Shown here piece after piece: positions 24,186 to 35,758 of a DNA stretch of 64,000 bases. Position 1 is the first letter of the stretch, and each line of letters begins with the position of its first letter. The stretch spans positions 6,829,701 through 6,893,700 of the forward strand of contig OZ026531.1 of the NCBI GenBank assembly GCA_964019695.1, read 5' to 3'. Position numbers and translations under genes: made by a program. The notes under the pieces were generated by a model, which saw only the letters and a program-made list of their open reading frames with translations, did not search any database and was not told the origin of the DNA. Source of the DNA: Loripinus fragilis. Its lineage: Eukaryota; Mollusca; Bivalvia; Lucinida; Lucinidae.

Positions 24186-24519
24186 GGTTGTTGGTTGGTT
24201 GGTTGGTTTTGTTGCTTTACGTCCCAAGTCAACAGCTATGGTCATTGCGGGACGGTCAGTTCACCTAACCACACTTTTTCCTGGGCAGGCTTGAACAAGC
24301 GGTTAACCAGTGATTTGTGCACATATTTTCGCTTGTAACTGACAACAACCTATCTTGAATGAATCAGCGGAAGGGAGGAGAATGACCGTAGAAATTATTT
24401 CATGATCAATCTCCATGAAAGTATGGGACCGGGCCGGGATCGAACTCGCGACCCCTGGATCTGCAGTCAGACACGCATCTGTCCCCAGACACGTTGCTGA
24501 CTGCGTTACGCGGCCCGGT
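24186..24519 (-). mobile_element. tRNA-derived SINE (family T), copy 1
   Basis: Read on the minus strand: a tRNA-like head with a B-box-like GAGTTCGATCC next to GGCCCGG, a body with TTGATCATGAAATAATTTCT and CAGTTACAAGCG, and a tail with CTTGGGACGTAAAGCAACA followed by a CCAA/GGTT microsatellite (about 24186-24210). This is the layout of a tRNA-derived SINE. A second full copy is at 36.36 kb and a 5'-decayed one at 50.3 kb. Confidence 0.8.
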
Positions 24520-25871
24520 ATCAATTTTTTTTGGTAGTAAATGAATACGATGTACACTTATCTTTCCACTGCGTAAAGTTGAACAAAGGTAGACTAATTT
24601 CAGACGTCAGCTATCAAAACGTCATGTAACCCCCGAAAATCAATTATCACAAGAACAAAGAAATCACGCAAAATTCACCAGAGACCGCTTTAGTGTGATT
24701 CTTTGTTATTTCATTGACATATTCTGGGCATTGAAATAAAACATGCGTGCATTGTTCAACCCAAAAGCCTATTTTCATTTTCTTAGCGTCAATTTTACGT
24801 TCTCGGCGTTTTATTAGCTTTTAAAAAGCACTGCCCCTTTATCAACTTTTTTCATTTTGTATGATGTTTGGAATATATTTTGACAATGTTTCAGTGTTTT
24901 TTTTAACTCCGTAGTTGCTGCCTATGTCCATTTAGCGACGTCAAGCGTTAAAATTACATGCTGATATGTGTATACTGCAAAGCTTGAAATTCATACGCGA
25001 TTAAAGTAGAGTGTAGCCAATCGACACTATAACAAGGTAAATAGCACACACTAAACGGCGACAAACGTTGACAAAGAAAAAACGGTTACTATCCATAGTT
25101 TACGATGTTTCTTAATTGACGTTAAATTCGGTTTATTCCGCTGTTACCCTTTAACGTGACGCGAAACACAAGTTCTGATTTTTGGAAATGCATTCTCTTA
25201 CAATGATTGGTTGACTCCAAGTCATTTCAGTTTCTAAAAATTGCTTAAACAAAGGAAAAAAACACTTCCGTTTAAATAACGTCAAAAGCACAAATTAAAA
25301 CCTCCATATTATACGTCACAGCAAGAAATTGCATTTTTTTTAAAAATGCACTTTTGTCTGTTATGGTATTGGCCTTACATACATGAAAAAAGTTTTCAAA
25401 AAAAATCTAGACATATACTTACGATGCAAAAGTGATAAAAACGGTATTTTGATGTCGTGACGTCATGTTTATAGTTGATAAATATATTTTTTCGAAGAAT
25501 ACTTTCTAATGTCTTCTTATTAAAATAAGCATAAAGGTTTAGGTCTATGATTTGTTATTTACGAGTTTGAAGCAAGTAAAAAGTGCCAGATTTCTTTAGT
25601 TGTTCAGTATATTTGCCTTAGATTCTGTTGTTGTCAAAACACAAACATGTTAAGTACGTCTATGTAGGTTTTCTAAAGTATGCAATGCAAAATCACAAGG
25701 AAACAGCTAATACACTATGATAAAACAATGACAAAGCCTCTTAACTCACAGATACAGTAGCGTCAGAACTAGAGTTGACATCCAGGTGCACTTGGGTTGC
25801 ACACCTACTGTATACCTGGTGCACTAAGAACGTTCAACTGTAGTGTACTACAAGTTCTTGGACTAATTGTT
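24520..25871. other. non-genic gap, ACGTCA-rich
   Basis: About 1.35 kb with no gene and no repeat that I can match elsewhere in the window. ACGT and CGTCA words are frequent, as in the second modules of families C and D. Confidence 0.4.
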
Positions 25872-26119
25872 TACTGTCGTACCAGCCAAGAGTGACAGTA
25901 ACGTAATATTTTGTTTACAACTGTTAAGTAAAATATTAACTTGTACCCTCCAGTTGAGCTAACGTGAATCGATTGATCACCTGTTTATTAATCCTATCCG
26001 CAGGATTAATCTTATCCTGTGAATAGGATTAATACACAAGTGATCTATCGATTATAAGCCCCTGATAACTTTGATAACAAAACATGACATCACTGTCACT
26101 CTTGGTTGGCAGGACAGTA
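25872..26119. mobile_element. foldback element family G, copy 2
   Basis: Inverted ends TACTGTCGTACCAGCCAAGA and complement, with a central palindrome around CCTATCCGCAGGATTA. It is reversed relative to copy 1 at 10.33 kb. Confidence 0.85.
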
Positions 26120-26225
26120 CCTAGAAGTCATTTCTATGTACAGGTGACTTGAAAAGCCATTTCAAAGCTATTGCCCATATGTTTCATAATTTCATAAAGT
26201 TGTTCTCCATGTGTGTTAGATTTAG

Positions 26226-26567
26226 GAGATAACTGTATTTAAAATTTTCATTTGGGGAGGTATACCGTCCGATATACGGTCGGAAATTTAGTTTTATGGC
26301 GAAGCACTAGCGGAGCCGTAAAACGTGATTTCCAAACGTATTCCCCAAATGAAAATTTTCAATATGGTTATCCCCATTCTAATGCACTTCTGCAATCTCG
26401 TCTCAAATTTGAGCGTTGTAAGCCACATAAAACCGCACGTCATCCAACAAAATGTGACGTAATTAATGACGTCAAACTGTTTCCGAAGTATATTGCAGGA
26501 TATACTGTCGTAAACTTTTGATGTTATCCAATCAGACGTCGTGTTACAAAAGCTAGTGCATTAGAAT
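26226..26567 (-). mobile_element. two-module element D, copy 1
   Basis: The first module (26226-26380) is a hairpin starting GGAGATAACTGTATT with arms holding TTTTCATTTGGGGA. The second (about 26384-26567) runs from CATTCTAATGCAC to its complement GTGCATTAGAATA and holds GGATATACTGTC. The modules come in the opposite order to the copies at 44.3 and 45.2 kb, so this copy is reversed. Confidence 0.8.
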
Positions 26568-26593
26568 AACTTTTTACCAGTTAGAACCTTTGC

Positions 26594-26716
26594 AGACAGA
26601 CACAAATACCAGATAAACTAAAATATTATATCCTGCCGAAGACATTCTTAAAGTGTATTCCTGAAGATAGGATTTCTAAATGTACACTTTCTTTACATGA
26701 GTTGTTTGCCCCCTAA
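26594..26716 (+). pseudogene. last-codon fragment of a SOCS-box gene
   Basis: About 38 codons read PDKLKYYILPKTFLKCIPED and end LHELFAP plus stop, matching the end of the paralogues at 5.4 and 15.5 kb. Only the Cullin-5 part of the SOCS box is left. The downstream echoes of GTGTATTCCTGAAG seen after the 15.6 kb copy are also present (26827 on). It follows the element D copy by 27 bases. Confidence 0.8.
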
Positions 26717-26897
26717 TTCTAATGAGAATGATCAGAAAAAAATCAGCTTTAAAACTATTCAAAATATATATACTTACTATCATGAAAAGAAAAGAAGGAC
26801 TGTAAACGTTTGAGATCTAACACATGTGAAGTGTATTCCTGAAGCCAGTGTATCTCTTAACTATTATAAAAAAGAAAATGAAGATAATAAGATTATA

Positions 26898-27030
26898 AGA
26901 ATCTATCATGAGTGTGAGGGTAGGACAATAAAATCAGACCAAAGGATTGCCGTTTGGCATCACGAGGCTTGCCGAGTGATGGCAAACGGTGATCCCGAGG
27001 GACGGATTTTTTTCTTGCTCACCACTTTAT
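26898..27030. mobile_element. foldback with the shared GAGGCTTGCCGAG apex
   Basis: The left arm starts AGAATCTATCATGAGTG and runs 66 bases to the apex at 26964-26976. The innermost arms are CCGTTTGGCATCAC and GTGATGGCAAACGG. The outer right arm is diverged. The arms do not match family C except at the start, but the apex is identical. Confidence 0.65.
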
Positions 27031-27140
27031 TTATTTATTTATTTTACAATAAGCTTCCAGAAGTCCCTGAATACACTAAGATGCAATTTCACATGATGAC
27101 GTTACTTGACGTCCTGGGTAAGATAGCATGGGTAAGATAA

Positions 27141-27236
27141 ATAGAATCCATCATTGGTGTTCAGTGGTTCCAGAAAAATCCCAAACCGAGGGCCACTGTT
27201 CCAGTGGGAAACGAGGCTTGCCAATGATCGATTCTT
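27141..27236. mobile_element. partly deleted foldback with the same apex core
   Basis: The left end AGAATCCATCATTGG pairs with the right end CCAATGATCGATTCT. The left arm is 72 bases long and ends at GAGGCTTGCC (27213-27222), where most of the right arm is missing. Confidence 0.6.
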
Positions 27237-27319
27237 TTTCTCATATACCACGACCGTACGGTACAGTACTGTGTAATAGTTGTTGGTGACGTCACTGAGA
27301 TCGATGATTACAGTCAATG

Positions 27320-28524
27320 ACGCGCGCTATACAAATCAACGTGAAACAGCGAAAAAACAGCGTAACAGTAACAGTCCTGAAGTGGCTTGCAGGAAAAACT
27401 TTATATAATCCTGTTCCAATCTCGAGTAAACAGGCAAGTTTGTGACGTCATTAATTTTAAGATAAACGTCATTTTGAGTTATCTACTGGTGATGTAATAA
27501 TGAACATCGCTGCGGCGTTTTCTTTGCGTTTTGCTGATTACATGCTAAATATGTTATAAGGGAGTTTTCAAAACGCGCCGTCCTCTATTTACAGAGTAAC
27601 CACATATTATATCATTTTCCAAGCATTTTTCGGCTTCTTTATGACGTGTTTACATTAATCAAAATATGTTCAATCTGTCTAGTCTTCAAGACCAGGTGAG
27701 TAATTTTATTGTAAATAATGCCTATAGTGGTCAAACTTAAAGTTGACGTTCAAATTTAGAATAAAGCCGCAATGTTATGACAAAAAAAATAAGCATAAAT
27801 TCTATAGCCCCTTCACTTAAGGCATTTTTGACTTAATAAAATGTTTTTCAGCGTTTAAAAATTACCCACTATCCATCAATAATTTGTAGCGACAACTCAG
27901 TAATAGCAATCAACATATTGTCTTTGAGTTGAAACTAGTTTAAATGTTGCTTCGTGCATTTTGTTAAAGATAAGTTTAACTGAAAACTGAAAGGTGGTGT
28001 TTTGTTTACCATGTATTTGCAAACATAAGGAGACTTTAGTGAAAACGATTTGTTGTAATTTAACAAAAGCAAGTCGGATTTTCGCAACTTTCAAAAATCA
28101 TTATATAAGAATATTGGGATACTTCCTTAAAAGTTTCAAGAAATTTCACCTCTTTATTGAAGAATTATATGCTCGTCTATATCACTGGTATATGTTCGAA
28201 GCATTGAGTTTGTTAGTATACTAACGTGACCCTCATTCGAAGGGCAATAGCTCGATAAGTATACTGTATTTTTCTTCACGTCTGGTGCCAGTTTAAAGGT
28301 GATCTATAGTTCTTTATAGAAACGTTTACCATTTTGTCGTAGCATATATGTGAAGAAAGTTATGAAGCTACTTGCATTCATATTTGAACAGCCCTCGTAC
28401 ATTGTAAAAATCTCATTTACAAACTTTGGGCATTTACACCTGAAGTTGTCTATACATCAAACCAAATTTTAGTTTACTGTACATCTCAGTATCCTGTTCC
28501 TATCCTATCATTTCACTTGCTTTT
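27320..28524. other. non-genic; 3' flank of the SOCS-box gene
   Basis: No gene. On the minus strand a candidate AATAAA lies at 28158-28153, about 370 bases past the stop of the gene at 28.5-30.3 kb, and a decayed TACTGAGATGTACAG echo lies at about 28478-28492. Polyadenylation there is unproven. Confidence 0.35.
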
Positions 28525-30288
28525 TTACTGGATACACTTCAGTAACGGTTTCAGCAGGATATAGTCCTTAATTGACTTTGGCATTTCTGTCATCGTCACA
28601 AAGCTGTGAATTTGTCTCCCCTTATAAGCTTTCCTCAGTGTATCAAGGCAGCAAAGCTTCAATGACCTTGGTGTGCTTAAGTGCTCTTGAATATAATCTC
28701 GTTCAGCTAACGGCAATGTTTCTATTTTAAAACTCTGACTGTTCATAAACTCTCTAGACACAGGAAATCCAGATTCTATCAATAAAGGCACAAAGAAATT
28801 CAAAGCAAAATCATCCTGGTGGTCATATCCAAAACGTCCATATCTTTTTCCATCTGGTACGAAGGTTCCAGTCAGAACTAGTATAACTTCATCACTTTTC
28901 TCTGCCTTTGCCATGTGAATGTCTAATGCTAATGCTGGTGTCATGGGTGACCGGTGTGCAGGTACATCAGCTATTATATCAGGATTTTCAAAGAGAATCA
29001 CTTCAACACCTTGCCTTTCAACTGGACTGCAAATCTTCATTTTGTAAAGTAGATATGCAAGCGGGGTCATCCGTAAAGAATCCGCGCGATTAATTTTGTC
29101 AGGATCTAAATCAATAAGGGTCTTAATAACATAACAGTAGTCTGGATATGTATTCCTTAAGTCATACTCTTTGTAATAATAAAGCTTTTCAATCTTTTCT
29201 TTTATACACTTCCAAATATAGTAGTGAAGAATAGTCCCTGTGTAGTTTGAACGAACGCTGGTCAGTATGTCACGGCTATATGGAATGGTTTTAAGGATTT
29301 GAATAACTTCCTCTCTGATATTTCCAATATCTAAAAGTTTAATCAATAATTTCACACAACTTGCAACAGGCACATATGACAGTTGTGGAAAATCGTGTGT
29401 CTTAAGAACAACTAAGCAATTGATACGATTGAGTGTAAATCCCAATTTGCTGATCTTACAATTAAACTTATTCTCTTTTTTGAAACCTCTGGGTATTTTT
29501 TTCAGAAGTTTGTCTAAAACTTTGGGTTGGTTATATATAATAGCAAACTCGCATGCTTTTGCTAAATAGTCGAAACGCTTATAGTCGTTATATGGTTGCT
29601 TCAATAGAAGCTTTTGAACTTCTTTTAAATTGTGCTTACATGTATATTCAAACACAGCAGCTGGGTGTCGACGAAACATGTGAAATGTGAAACAGTGATT
29701 CAGCAGTTTCTTATTACCAGTTCTCAGACATGTCTCTAGCCCCGATGAAGATTCAAATATTATACTTTGCTGATCTTTGTATGGCCGATGAGCACTCATG
29801 TATGTCACTGGAAAGTTTACTTCAGTAAACTGTCTCATTAACGGCGTCGTTGCAAACATAGGATTCCTAATAATGGCAGTTTCAAATGGTCCAAGTCTAA
29901 AGAGTGAGCTTTTGTTTCTATATGTCCTTCCAAAATAATATCTATTTCGGTTACCTTGGTTAGTGAAAGCATTCTTTGTACCAACTGCAGCCGCTACATT
30001 TATACCATATATACCTGCTTCTTTGATGTAATCAGGAGGTGCACGATCAACATGTGGACACTTACCTTCAAGAATGCATTGTTCAATTTTGGCATAAACA
30101 TTTTCATCAATTTTTCCTGATTTAGAAATATAAGTTAGATATTCGTGCTCATACCCACATGTGCATAAGCAGTATGCAAAATCAGATATGTAAAACACAG
30201 TTTTGAATGAAAATTTGTAGTCAACATAATCGAACTCAGGCATATAATAATTTGTCGCCAAATTTCGAAATGCTTCTTTGACGTTCAT
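28525..30288 (-). CDS. ankyrin-like repeat/SOCS-box protein, intact
   Basis: Predicted 587-residue protein, probably the substrate receptor of a Cullin-5 ubiquitin ligase. The last 48 residues form a SOCS box: SLKLCCLDTL fits the Elongin C-binding pattern (Ser-Leu-x3-Cys-x3-hydrophobic), followed by RKAYKGRQIHSF and a Cullin-5-box-like EMPKSIKDYILL. The centre has weak ankyrin-like helices (TCKHNLKEVQKLLL, ACEFAIIYNQPKVLDKLL, TPLAYLLYK, TPALALDI). The N-terminal 110 residues have a Cys-rich block (CLCTCGYEHEY, GKCPHVD) of unknown role. I start at the ATG at 30288: the open frame continues three codons upstream only to a GTG, and the 11.7 kb paralogue has its Met at the same place. The protein ends 17 residues or so earlier than its relatives (KCIQ stop versus KCIPEDR...), but the SOCS box is complete. 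No introns interrupt it. A possible 3' splice site in the 5' leader lies near 30585 (TTATATTACAG). Confidence 0.85.
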   Translation of the reverse strand: MNVKEAFRNLATNYYMPEFDYVDYKFSFKTVFYISDFAYCLCTCGYEHEYLTYISKSGKIDENVYAKIEQCILEGKCPHVDRAPPDYIKEAGIYGINVAAAVGTKNAFTNQGNRNRYYFGRTYRNKSSLFRLGPFETAIIRNPMFATTPLMRQFTEVNFPVTYMSAHRPYKDQQSIIFESSSGLETCLRTGNKKLLNHCFTFHMFRRHPAAVFEYTCKHNLKEVQKLLLKQPYNDYKRFDYLAKACEFAIIYNQPKVLDKLLKKIPRGFKKENKFNCKISKLGFTLNRINCLVVLKTHDFPQLSYVPVASCVKLLIKLLDIGNIREEVIQILKTIPYSRDILTSVRSNYTGTILHYYIWKCIKEKIEKLYYYKEYDLRNTYPDYCYVIKTLIDLDPDKINRADSLRMTPLAYLLYKMKICSPVERQGVEVILFENPDIIADVPAHRSPMTPALALDIHMAKAEKSDEVILVLTGTFVPDGKRYGRFGYDHQDDFALNFFVPLLIESGFPVSREFMNSQSFKIETLPLAERDYIQEHLSTPRSLKLCCLDTLRKAYKGRQIHSFVTMTEMPKSIKDYILLKPLLKCIQ

Positions 30289-31414
30289 GACTTTCACTTT
30301 GTTATTCTTCGTTTCCCAGCAATATATCCTACTTAGTTATTGTGTTTTTGATGCACGATTTAAGTAGTTCAGTATTATCACTTGCTACAATTTTATTGAT
30401 CCCATCCTCTTACTTATGTAATCAGAATTCTTAGCTGAATTTTCAATAATCTGTAGCCATCATTTACAAAGAACTTTCTCCATTTCAAATGCTTGGAACT
30501 AAGATGTATCTTGATAAGTCTTGTAAGCTCTTATCCAATTAGATCGCTGGATGTTCATGGAAGAAAAGGGATGCCTTTTGTCCTGTAATATAAGAAAAAC
30601 ATTGTACAACAAGAAATATATTTAAAAAGATATTTAGCTGCATTTCAATTGTTGAATTCGTTTTTTGATATGTATAGCTTTTTGTTACACTTGTAAAGAT
30701 GATTACCTCTTAGGGGACCGTGTTGCTTCAGGGGGGGGGGGGGGTTGTAACACTACATGTACTGGTAATAAAATGTCTGTCCTGATCTGGATCCCAACTG
30801 ATTGACACTCAGATGGTATTTTTAAACAAAAAAATATGCTGATAAACACAAAAGGATTCAAAATTAACTAGTGTGCAAAGAGGACACACAAACACAAAAC
30901 TTTGGTTGAATTCACCTTCAATTATCATGAGGACACGTAGGGACAGTAACTTTAAACACAACAGCAAGCTGTATCAATATGCAATAGGTCATCGGTTAGC
31001 AGACGACATTCTAACACTATTTTGGAAATTCATTGATATGAAAAAACTGGTATTATTTAACATATAGTGAGACAGCTTTAGTTAAAAAGTTGATTTTATT
31101 GCGTTCAAGAGTGACCTTTGCAATGAATAGATATGTCTAAAAATGGTGTACCTTTCATTTCAGTTGGCCTTTTTGCAGAGCTGCTTCAGTCTGTATCTCT
31201 AGACTTTGAAATATTTTTCAGCGATCGTTAGACCACAAAATAAGTTCGAGTGGACAGTCTGGTTATCAACCTATGAGTTTTTTTCATACTTAAGCAGATA
31301 CTTTAAAATGCAAAATTTCAACTAAACTTGATTGGTTGAAATATGCAAGGGAAAGTGATATCATATGGCGCAGCTGAAAAAAGGAACATGTTTTCAAACA
31401 TGCAGTACACATAG
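30289..31414. other. 5' flank of the SOCS-box gene, no other gene
   Basis: Contains the presumed leader and promoter of the minus-strand gene; no TATA box is assigned. A run of 14 G lies at about 30731-30744. No coding sequence or recognised repeat. Confidence 0.4.
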
Positions 31415-31567
31415 AGAATACTAGGTGAGTGTCTTTTGATATCAAGTTTACCAGGCAAGGCTTTGAAAACGCTTGCTGACATCGCAAGGCTTGCCGAGCG
31501 ATTCAACATGCGTTCTCAAAGCCGAGCCTGGTAACCATGATATCAACAGACGCGAACCTGGTATTCT
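31415..31567. mobile_element. foldback with the shared apex, complete arms
   Basis: Arms of about 70 bases run from AGAATAC inward (left 31415-31485) and end GTATTCT (31567). The apex AAGGCTTGCCGAG lies at 31486-31498. Arm words such as TTGATATCA, ACCAGGC and GGCTTTGA are present on both sides with scattered mismatches. The arms are unrelated to family C. Confidence 0.8.
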
Positions 31568-31587
31568 ATTAACCAGTTTACCCATTG

Positions 31588-32180
31588 TTAAAGGGGACGG
31601 CAACCCTGATGATTATCATGTTTCATATGAAAGATCTAAATAAACCATGAATTTTGACACAAGTTTCATCTAAATCGGTAGAAAAATGTGGAAGTTGTTG
31701 GCGTTTGAATATTTGCAAATGAACTGTAATGGAAGCGGCCATATTGTAGGCTTAGTGACGTCACACAGCCTAATTTAATATGCGTAATCAAAATACAAGA
31801 CAAACCAATGGATTATTTGCATTAATCTTTAATTAAACATTTTCCTTGTGTATAAAGCTGCATATCTGCTGAAATACAGATGATATGAAAGTATTGATAA
31901 CTAAAAATTAAGCAGTTGAAAAAATCTGAAAACTAATTAAATATTCAAAATGGCCGCTAAATGTTGGCCATAATGAATTATGAAATTAAGCAGTTGCAAA
32001 AATCTGAAAACTAATTAAATATTCAAAATGGCCGCTAAATGTTGGCCATAATGAATTATTTAAATGCCCATTACTTCGCCATTTTTCAACCGATTTTGAT
32101 GATACTTGTATCATAATTCATGTTTAAAGAGCTCTTTCTGATAAAGCATACCTATCATTATGGTTGCTGTCCCCTTTAAA
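31588..32180. mobile_element. MITE family Q with an internal tandem duplication
   Basis: Inverted ends TTAAAGGGGACGGCAACC and GGTTGCTGTCCCCTTTAAA enclose about 590 bases. Inside, 31906-31983 and 31984-32058 are a near-perfect 78-base tandem repeat containing AAAATGGCCGCTAAATGTTG. No coding frame. Confidence 0.85.
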
Positions 32181-33685
32181 CACTCTTCTAACTAGAGATT
32201 ATGACGTATTTTTTTTTATTTCTGTGTTGATTCAGCGTCATTGGCGACGTCATTCAAAAAGTGCAACGTCATCATGACCTGATAAAGGTAACATGACCTG
32301 AGATAGGAAACGTTTATTAGGTTATGTTGAAACAATTCAGTTAATATTAGGGGTGACTGATAAGTAAGGTAACCGAGGAAGACTGAGATCGCTGCTTTGC
32401 TTAATTTTATTCTTGAAGTTGTGTGGCTGTCTGTGTTCTGTATCTCTTCCTCGCGTTGCAAAGGGTTTGCCTGCTGTTTTTGATTGTGAAATTTATTGGT
32501 CATCAAACAATGCATTTTCACATAGCCCAAACCAAAATTTGTTTTGAGGACACCTTCGTTTCGCATCCAGGGGGTCCCAATGAAAAAATTGGCACCCAGG
32601 AAAAATTGTCCTGGGGGGTGCATGGTAACCTAAATTGGATGCCGGGGTAATCAGATTGCACAAATGTGCATGCTGTTCTGAATCTTCCCTGAGCGCACAT
32701 GGGAAATGTAGAAAATGCTGTGCCCTGGATCAGAGCACAAACACAAAATTTCCTACATCCCCGCAGGCTGATTGGTCTTTTCTGGGCGCTCATTGCATAG
32801 CTTAGAATCGTGGAGCTGCCTTATGTGCCCAACAAGGCTTCTGATCAGACTTCATGGATTCGCAGGTTGATATGAGCCTTCGCTGATGCACATGTGAAAT
32901 TGTAGGAAGTTTTGTGTGTCGTGCATGTGTGTGTGTGTTCTGAGAAAGTACACTGTGATAGTACTTGATGTATGACTCTTTGATTAAGTTAAGTCCATAC
33001 ATTATAGGTTCATGGCATCTAAGGCGGTTGGCCAGTATCTCAAAGTGCTCATCAAATGCTGCCATGAAAGTGCAATGAAATAGAGACGACTTGGGTTCTA
33101 AAAGTGTCTTCTTTCTGTCTACGACAATTTCCTTAAAAAGTAGTCGTCAGTAGCCAAAAGATTGTCATCAGTAGACCATCCGGATAAAAACTTGATTAAA
33201 GTATTCATATTCTGAATTGTGGATATCAAAAATGTTGAAGAGTCGCCACTGTCGCATTGAAATGCATTAACTCAGCATGAAAACCAAAGTGATCCGGGTC
33301 ACTGTACAATGATAATAGCAGGTCACTGTACACATTCCAACATGTCTACCGCAAGTGACTGTACGAATACCAATCGATAAACAGCCCAGCTTTTCAAAAC
33401 TTTTAATCACCCCAACTTAAAAACCTCGATACTATTGTCAGAAATTTTAAAGACCAACAGTCTCCATTGCCTGACCCCCAGTTTGTTTGTGTCTTGACAC
33501 AAGCATACACAACCATTCATTTGGACGAAATCGTGTGTAGTTTTACATGGTCAACTTCAATTGGTGTACTCGGCAACATCCACTTGTATACATTTACGTA
33601 GAGGAATGGTCAAATGATCAAGAACTTGTGCGTGCACAACCTTGTGGGTAAACAGAAATCATTCATCCTCTGAAATCTTTCTTTT
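32181..33685. other. non-genic; decayed repeats only
   Basis: A reversed K-family fragment lies at about 32380-32480, and a decayed E/S-like stretch (GCTTCTGATCAGACTTCATGG) at about 32836. The open frames between 32.2 and 33.1 kb are overlapping and unconvincing. Confidence 0.4.
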
Positions 33686-34130
33686 ATTATAAGCCCGGGG
33701 GGGGGGGGACTACCTATATATGACATAGTACGAATGTGCGGAGCTAATAGCCTCCTTTTTCAGCGCTGCCAGGTATACGATAAGCCCCCTTTTTCTTAGA
33801 AAAAGTATATGACTGACCCAGTTTTTTTTATCATTATTATACGAATGATCCCATTTTCTGACATCCCTGTTTGAAAATACTCATATTTTTGCTCAGATAT
33901 TCAGCTCAGAAACCAAAATTGTAATATTTATTTGCAAACTTTGTTTACAAAAAGCAAAGAGGGTATATGAAAATCAATGAACGGTATATAAATATGTAAA
34001 CTTTTTGTGCAATCAACTATATGAATAGGCCATTTTTCAAAGACCAGGTACATGATTGGGGTAGGTTTAAAAAAAACTGGGCTGCACACCCGTACCAAAA
34101 TTACACCCCCCCCGGGATTATTAGCAATCC
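33686..34130. mobile_element. element with CCCGGGGGGG termini
   Basis: The left end ATAAGCCCGGGGGGGG and the right end CCCCCCCCGGGATTAT are inverted copies, and GTGCGGAGC-like and GCTGCACAC-like words pair just inside. The interior repeats TATATGACATAG-like and AGTATATGACTGACCC-like words. A similar dispersed family is common in marine invertebrate genomes (from memory, not checked). Confidence 0.6.
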
Positions 34131-35129
34131 GTAGAAATAGCAATTATACAGATAATGATGAAATTAACGAATACACCGTCATATTTACTTACACTCCCCA
34201 TGTATTACTTTTGAATCCCAAGAGACGATACAATATCAAACACTGTACACTTCCGCTCCTACACGGTGGAAGATTTAAGCATATTTTACTTACCAATGCC
34301 CAATTTTGTTACAACAATCACATTATATTAAATGTCATGAAACAGCTCATATCACGAAAGAAGAGCATAGTTAACTCAAGCGATCTTTCAAGTTTTAAAG
34401 TGATCTTACTCTATTTATAAACATTATTGGTAAAATGTATTCATTTAAAATCGATTATAGCATAATGCACTATTTTAAAACATTACAAATAACTTGTACT
34501 TTACACGTATGATCTTTCTCAATTTATACAAGGTTAGCTTTTGAAAAAGCTTAGAACCATCGAATGACGTTTTACAGTTATTAAAGAAGAACTTTAATAG
34601 TGTTTTAATATTGCATTTGCTGAAGCCACTCTTTTCAGTGTTTCGTGTACTTCAAACTCTGAGTATTTTTGTTTTGTTTAAGTTAACGATTTGTACATAG
34701 GTGGTCCATTGGAAGCAAACAAAACACATGAAATATGCATATTCCAGTAAGACTCTGCTCATGAACACACTGAATAATAGTAAAGTTAACCCCTCCCCAG
34801 CAGTATGTATTAGGTCATCCAACCGTATTCCTCAATCGAAATCACTGCACATAATGCCTAGGGGGGCATATTGAAACTGACCCATCTACATCTAGTTATT
34901 TCGTCTCACTTAGTCTAGAATATCGGAAGGGTCCATGTTTGATTGGGATCTAGCTCAGTGGTAAGGTCACTAATAGGCCAATCCATTTCCGCAACTTGCT
35001 AATGGAACAGGCCCGAATCGAGCACGCGCCCAATGGAAGATTACTAACGAATAAAATTGCTGTTCTAAAAGTTATGGATCGACAACGTAGAACCACACGC
35101 TCGTCTGAGCTTTTGTCCACACGCATAAG
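34131..35129. other. non-genic; weak tRNA-like segment near 34.95 kb
   Basis: At about 34947-35030 a good A-box (TAGCTCAGTGG) is followed by a poor B-box (CCCGAATCGAGCACG), perhaps an old SINE head. Otherwise no feature. Confidence 0.35.
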
Positions 35130-35520
35130 TCCAGAGGGGTTGGGGTGTGGGTGGGGTGGGGGTGGGGGGGGGGCAAGGGGTCCAGACCCCTCCTCTAAAA
35201 AATGACAAGTTGCTATATGTTTCCTCAGAAGTACTGGTACGGATAGCCTGGAGAAGCAATTGGACACATGCTTCTCAAGGGAGGTCCATACCGCCCTCTG
35301 AAAAACGTTGACGACTAGAAGCAGGTTTTCAGTCCCCCGACGGTATCTTGCACATCAATAGTGTAGCCAGAACGCTGAAAGAGTTACGCGCATCAAAGGG
35401 AGACTACTGGATCAAGCAATGATTCTCTTCAATTACGTCCCTTTTCAAAATGAGAACTTCTCTTAAAGGAAAGAATTTGCTCCCAGAGGGAGCGAATTCT
35501 TTCCTTTAAGAGCAGTTCCT
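35130..35520. repeat. G-rich tract, repeat L copy 2, and hairpin
   Basis: A G/T-rich run (about 35138-35175) leads into repeat L (match to 2.2-2.33 kb), then a block matching 4.2-4.32 kb. A hairpin lies at about 35458-35514: arms CTCTTAAAGGAAAGAATT and complement around CTCCCAGAGGGAG. Confidence 0.6.
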
Positions 35521-35758
35521 TATGGTATGATAAATCACTTTTACCACATTGGGTGAACTCCCTTGAATTTTACTATTTTCATTACGCACGTACGTAACTG
35601 CGTAATGGGAGCTACGCCAATGCACATGCCCCAGCTTTACGTCTCGATTAGAGTATCAACGTTTATTTTGTTTACCATCTTCTTATGTACAAGTTTTTTT
35701 GCTATTTTGTGAGCGATTTTTTGGGGGTGATGCTTTACGTCCCTGTCAACAATTTTCA

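Noticed and set aside
30289..30297. Longer N-terminus for the SOCS-box protein starting at 30297
   Set aside because: The codon there is GTG. The first ATG is at 30288, and the paralogous pseudogene starts at the same position.
32216..32623. 135-codon minus-strand frame
   Set aside because: Runs through a K-family repeat; no splice context or known motif.
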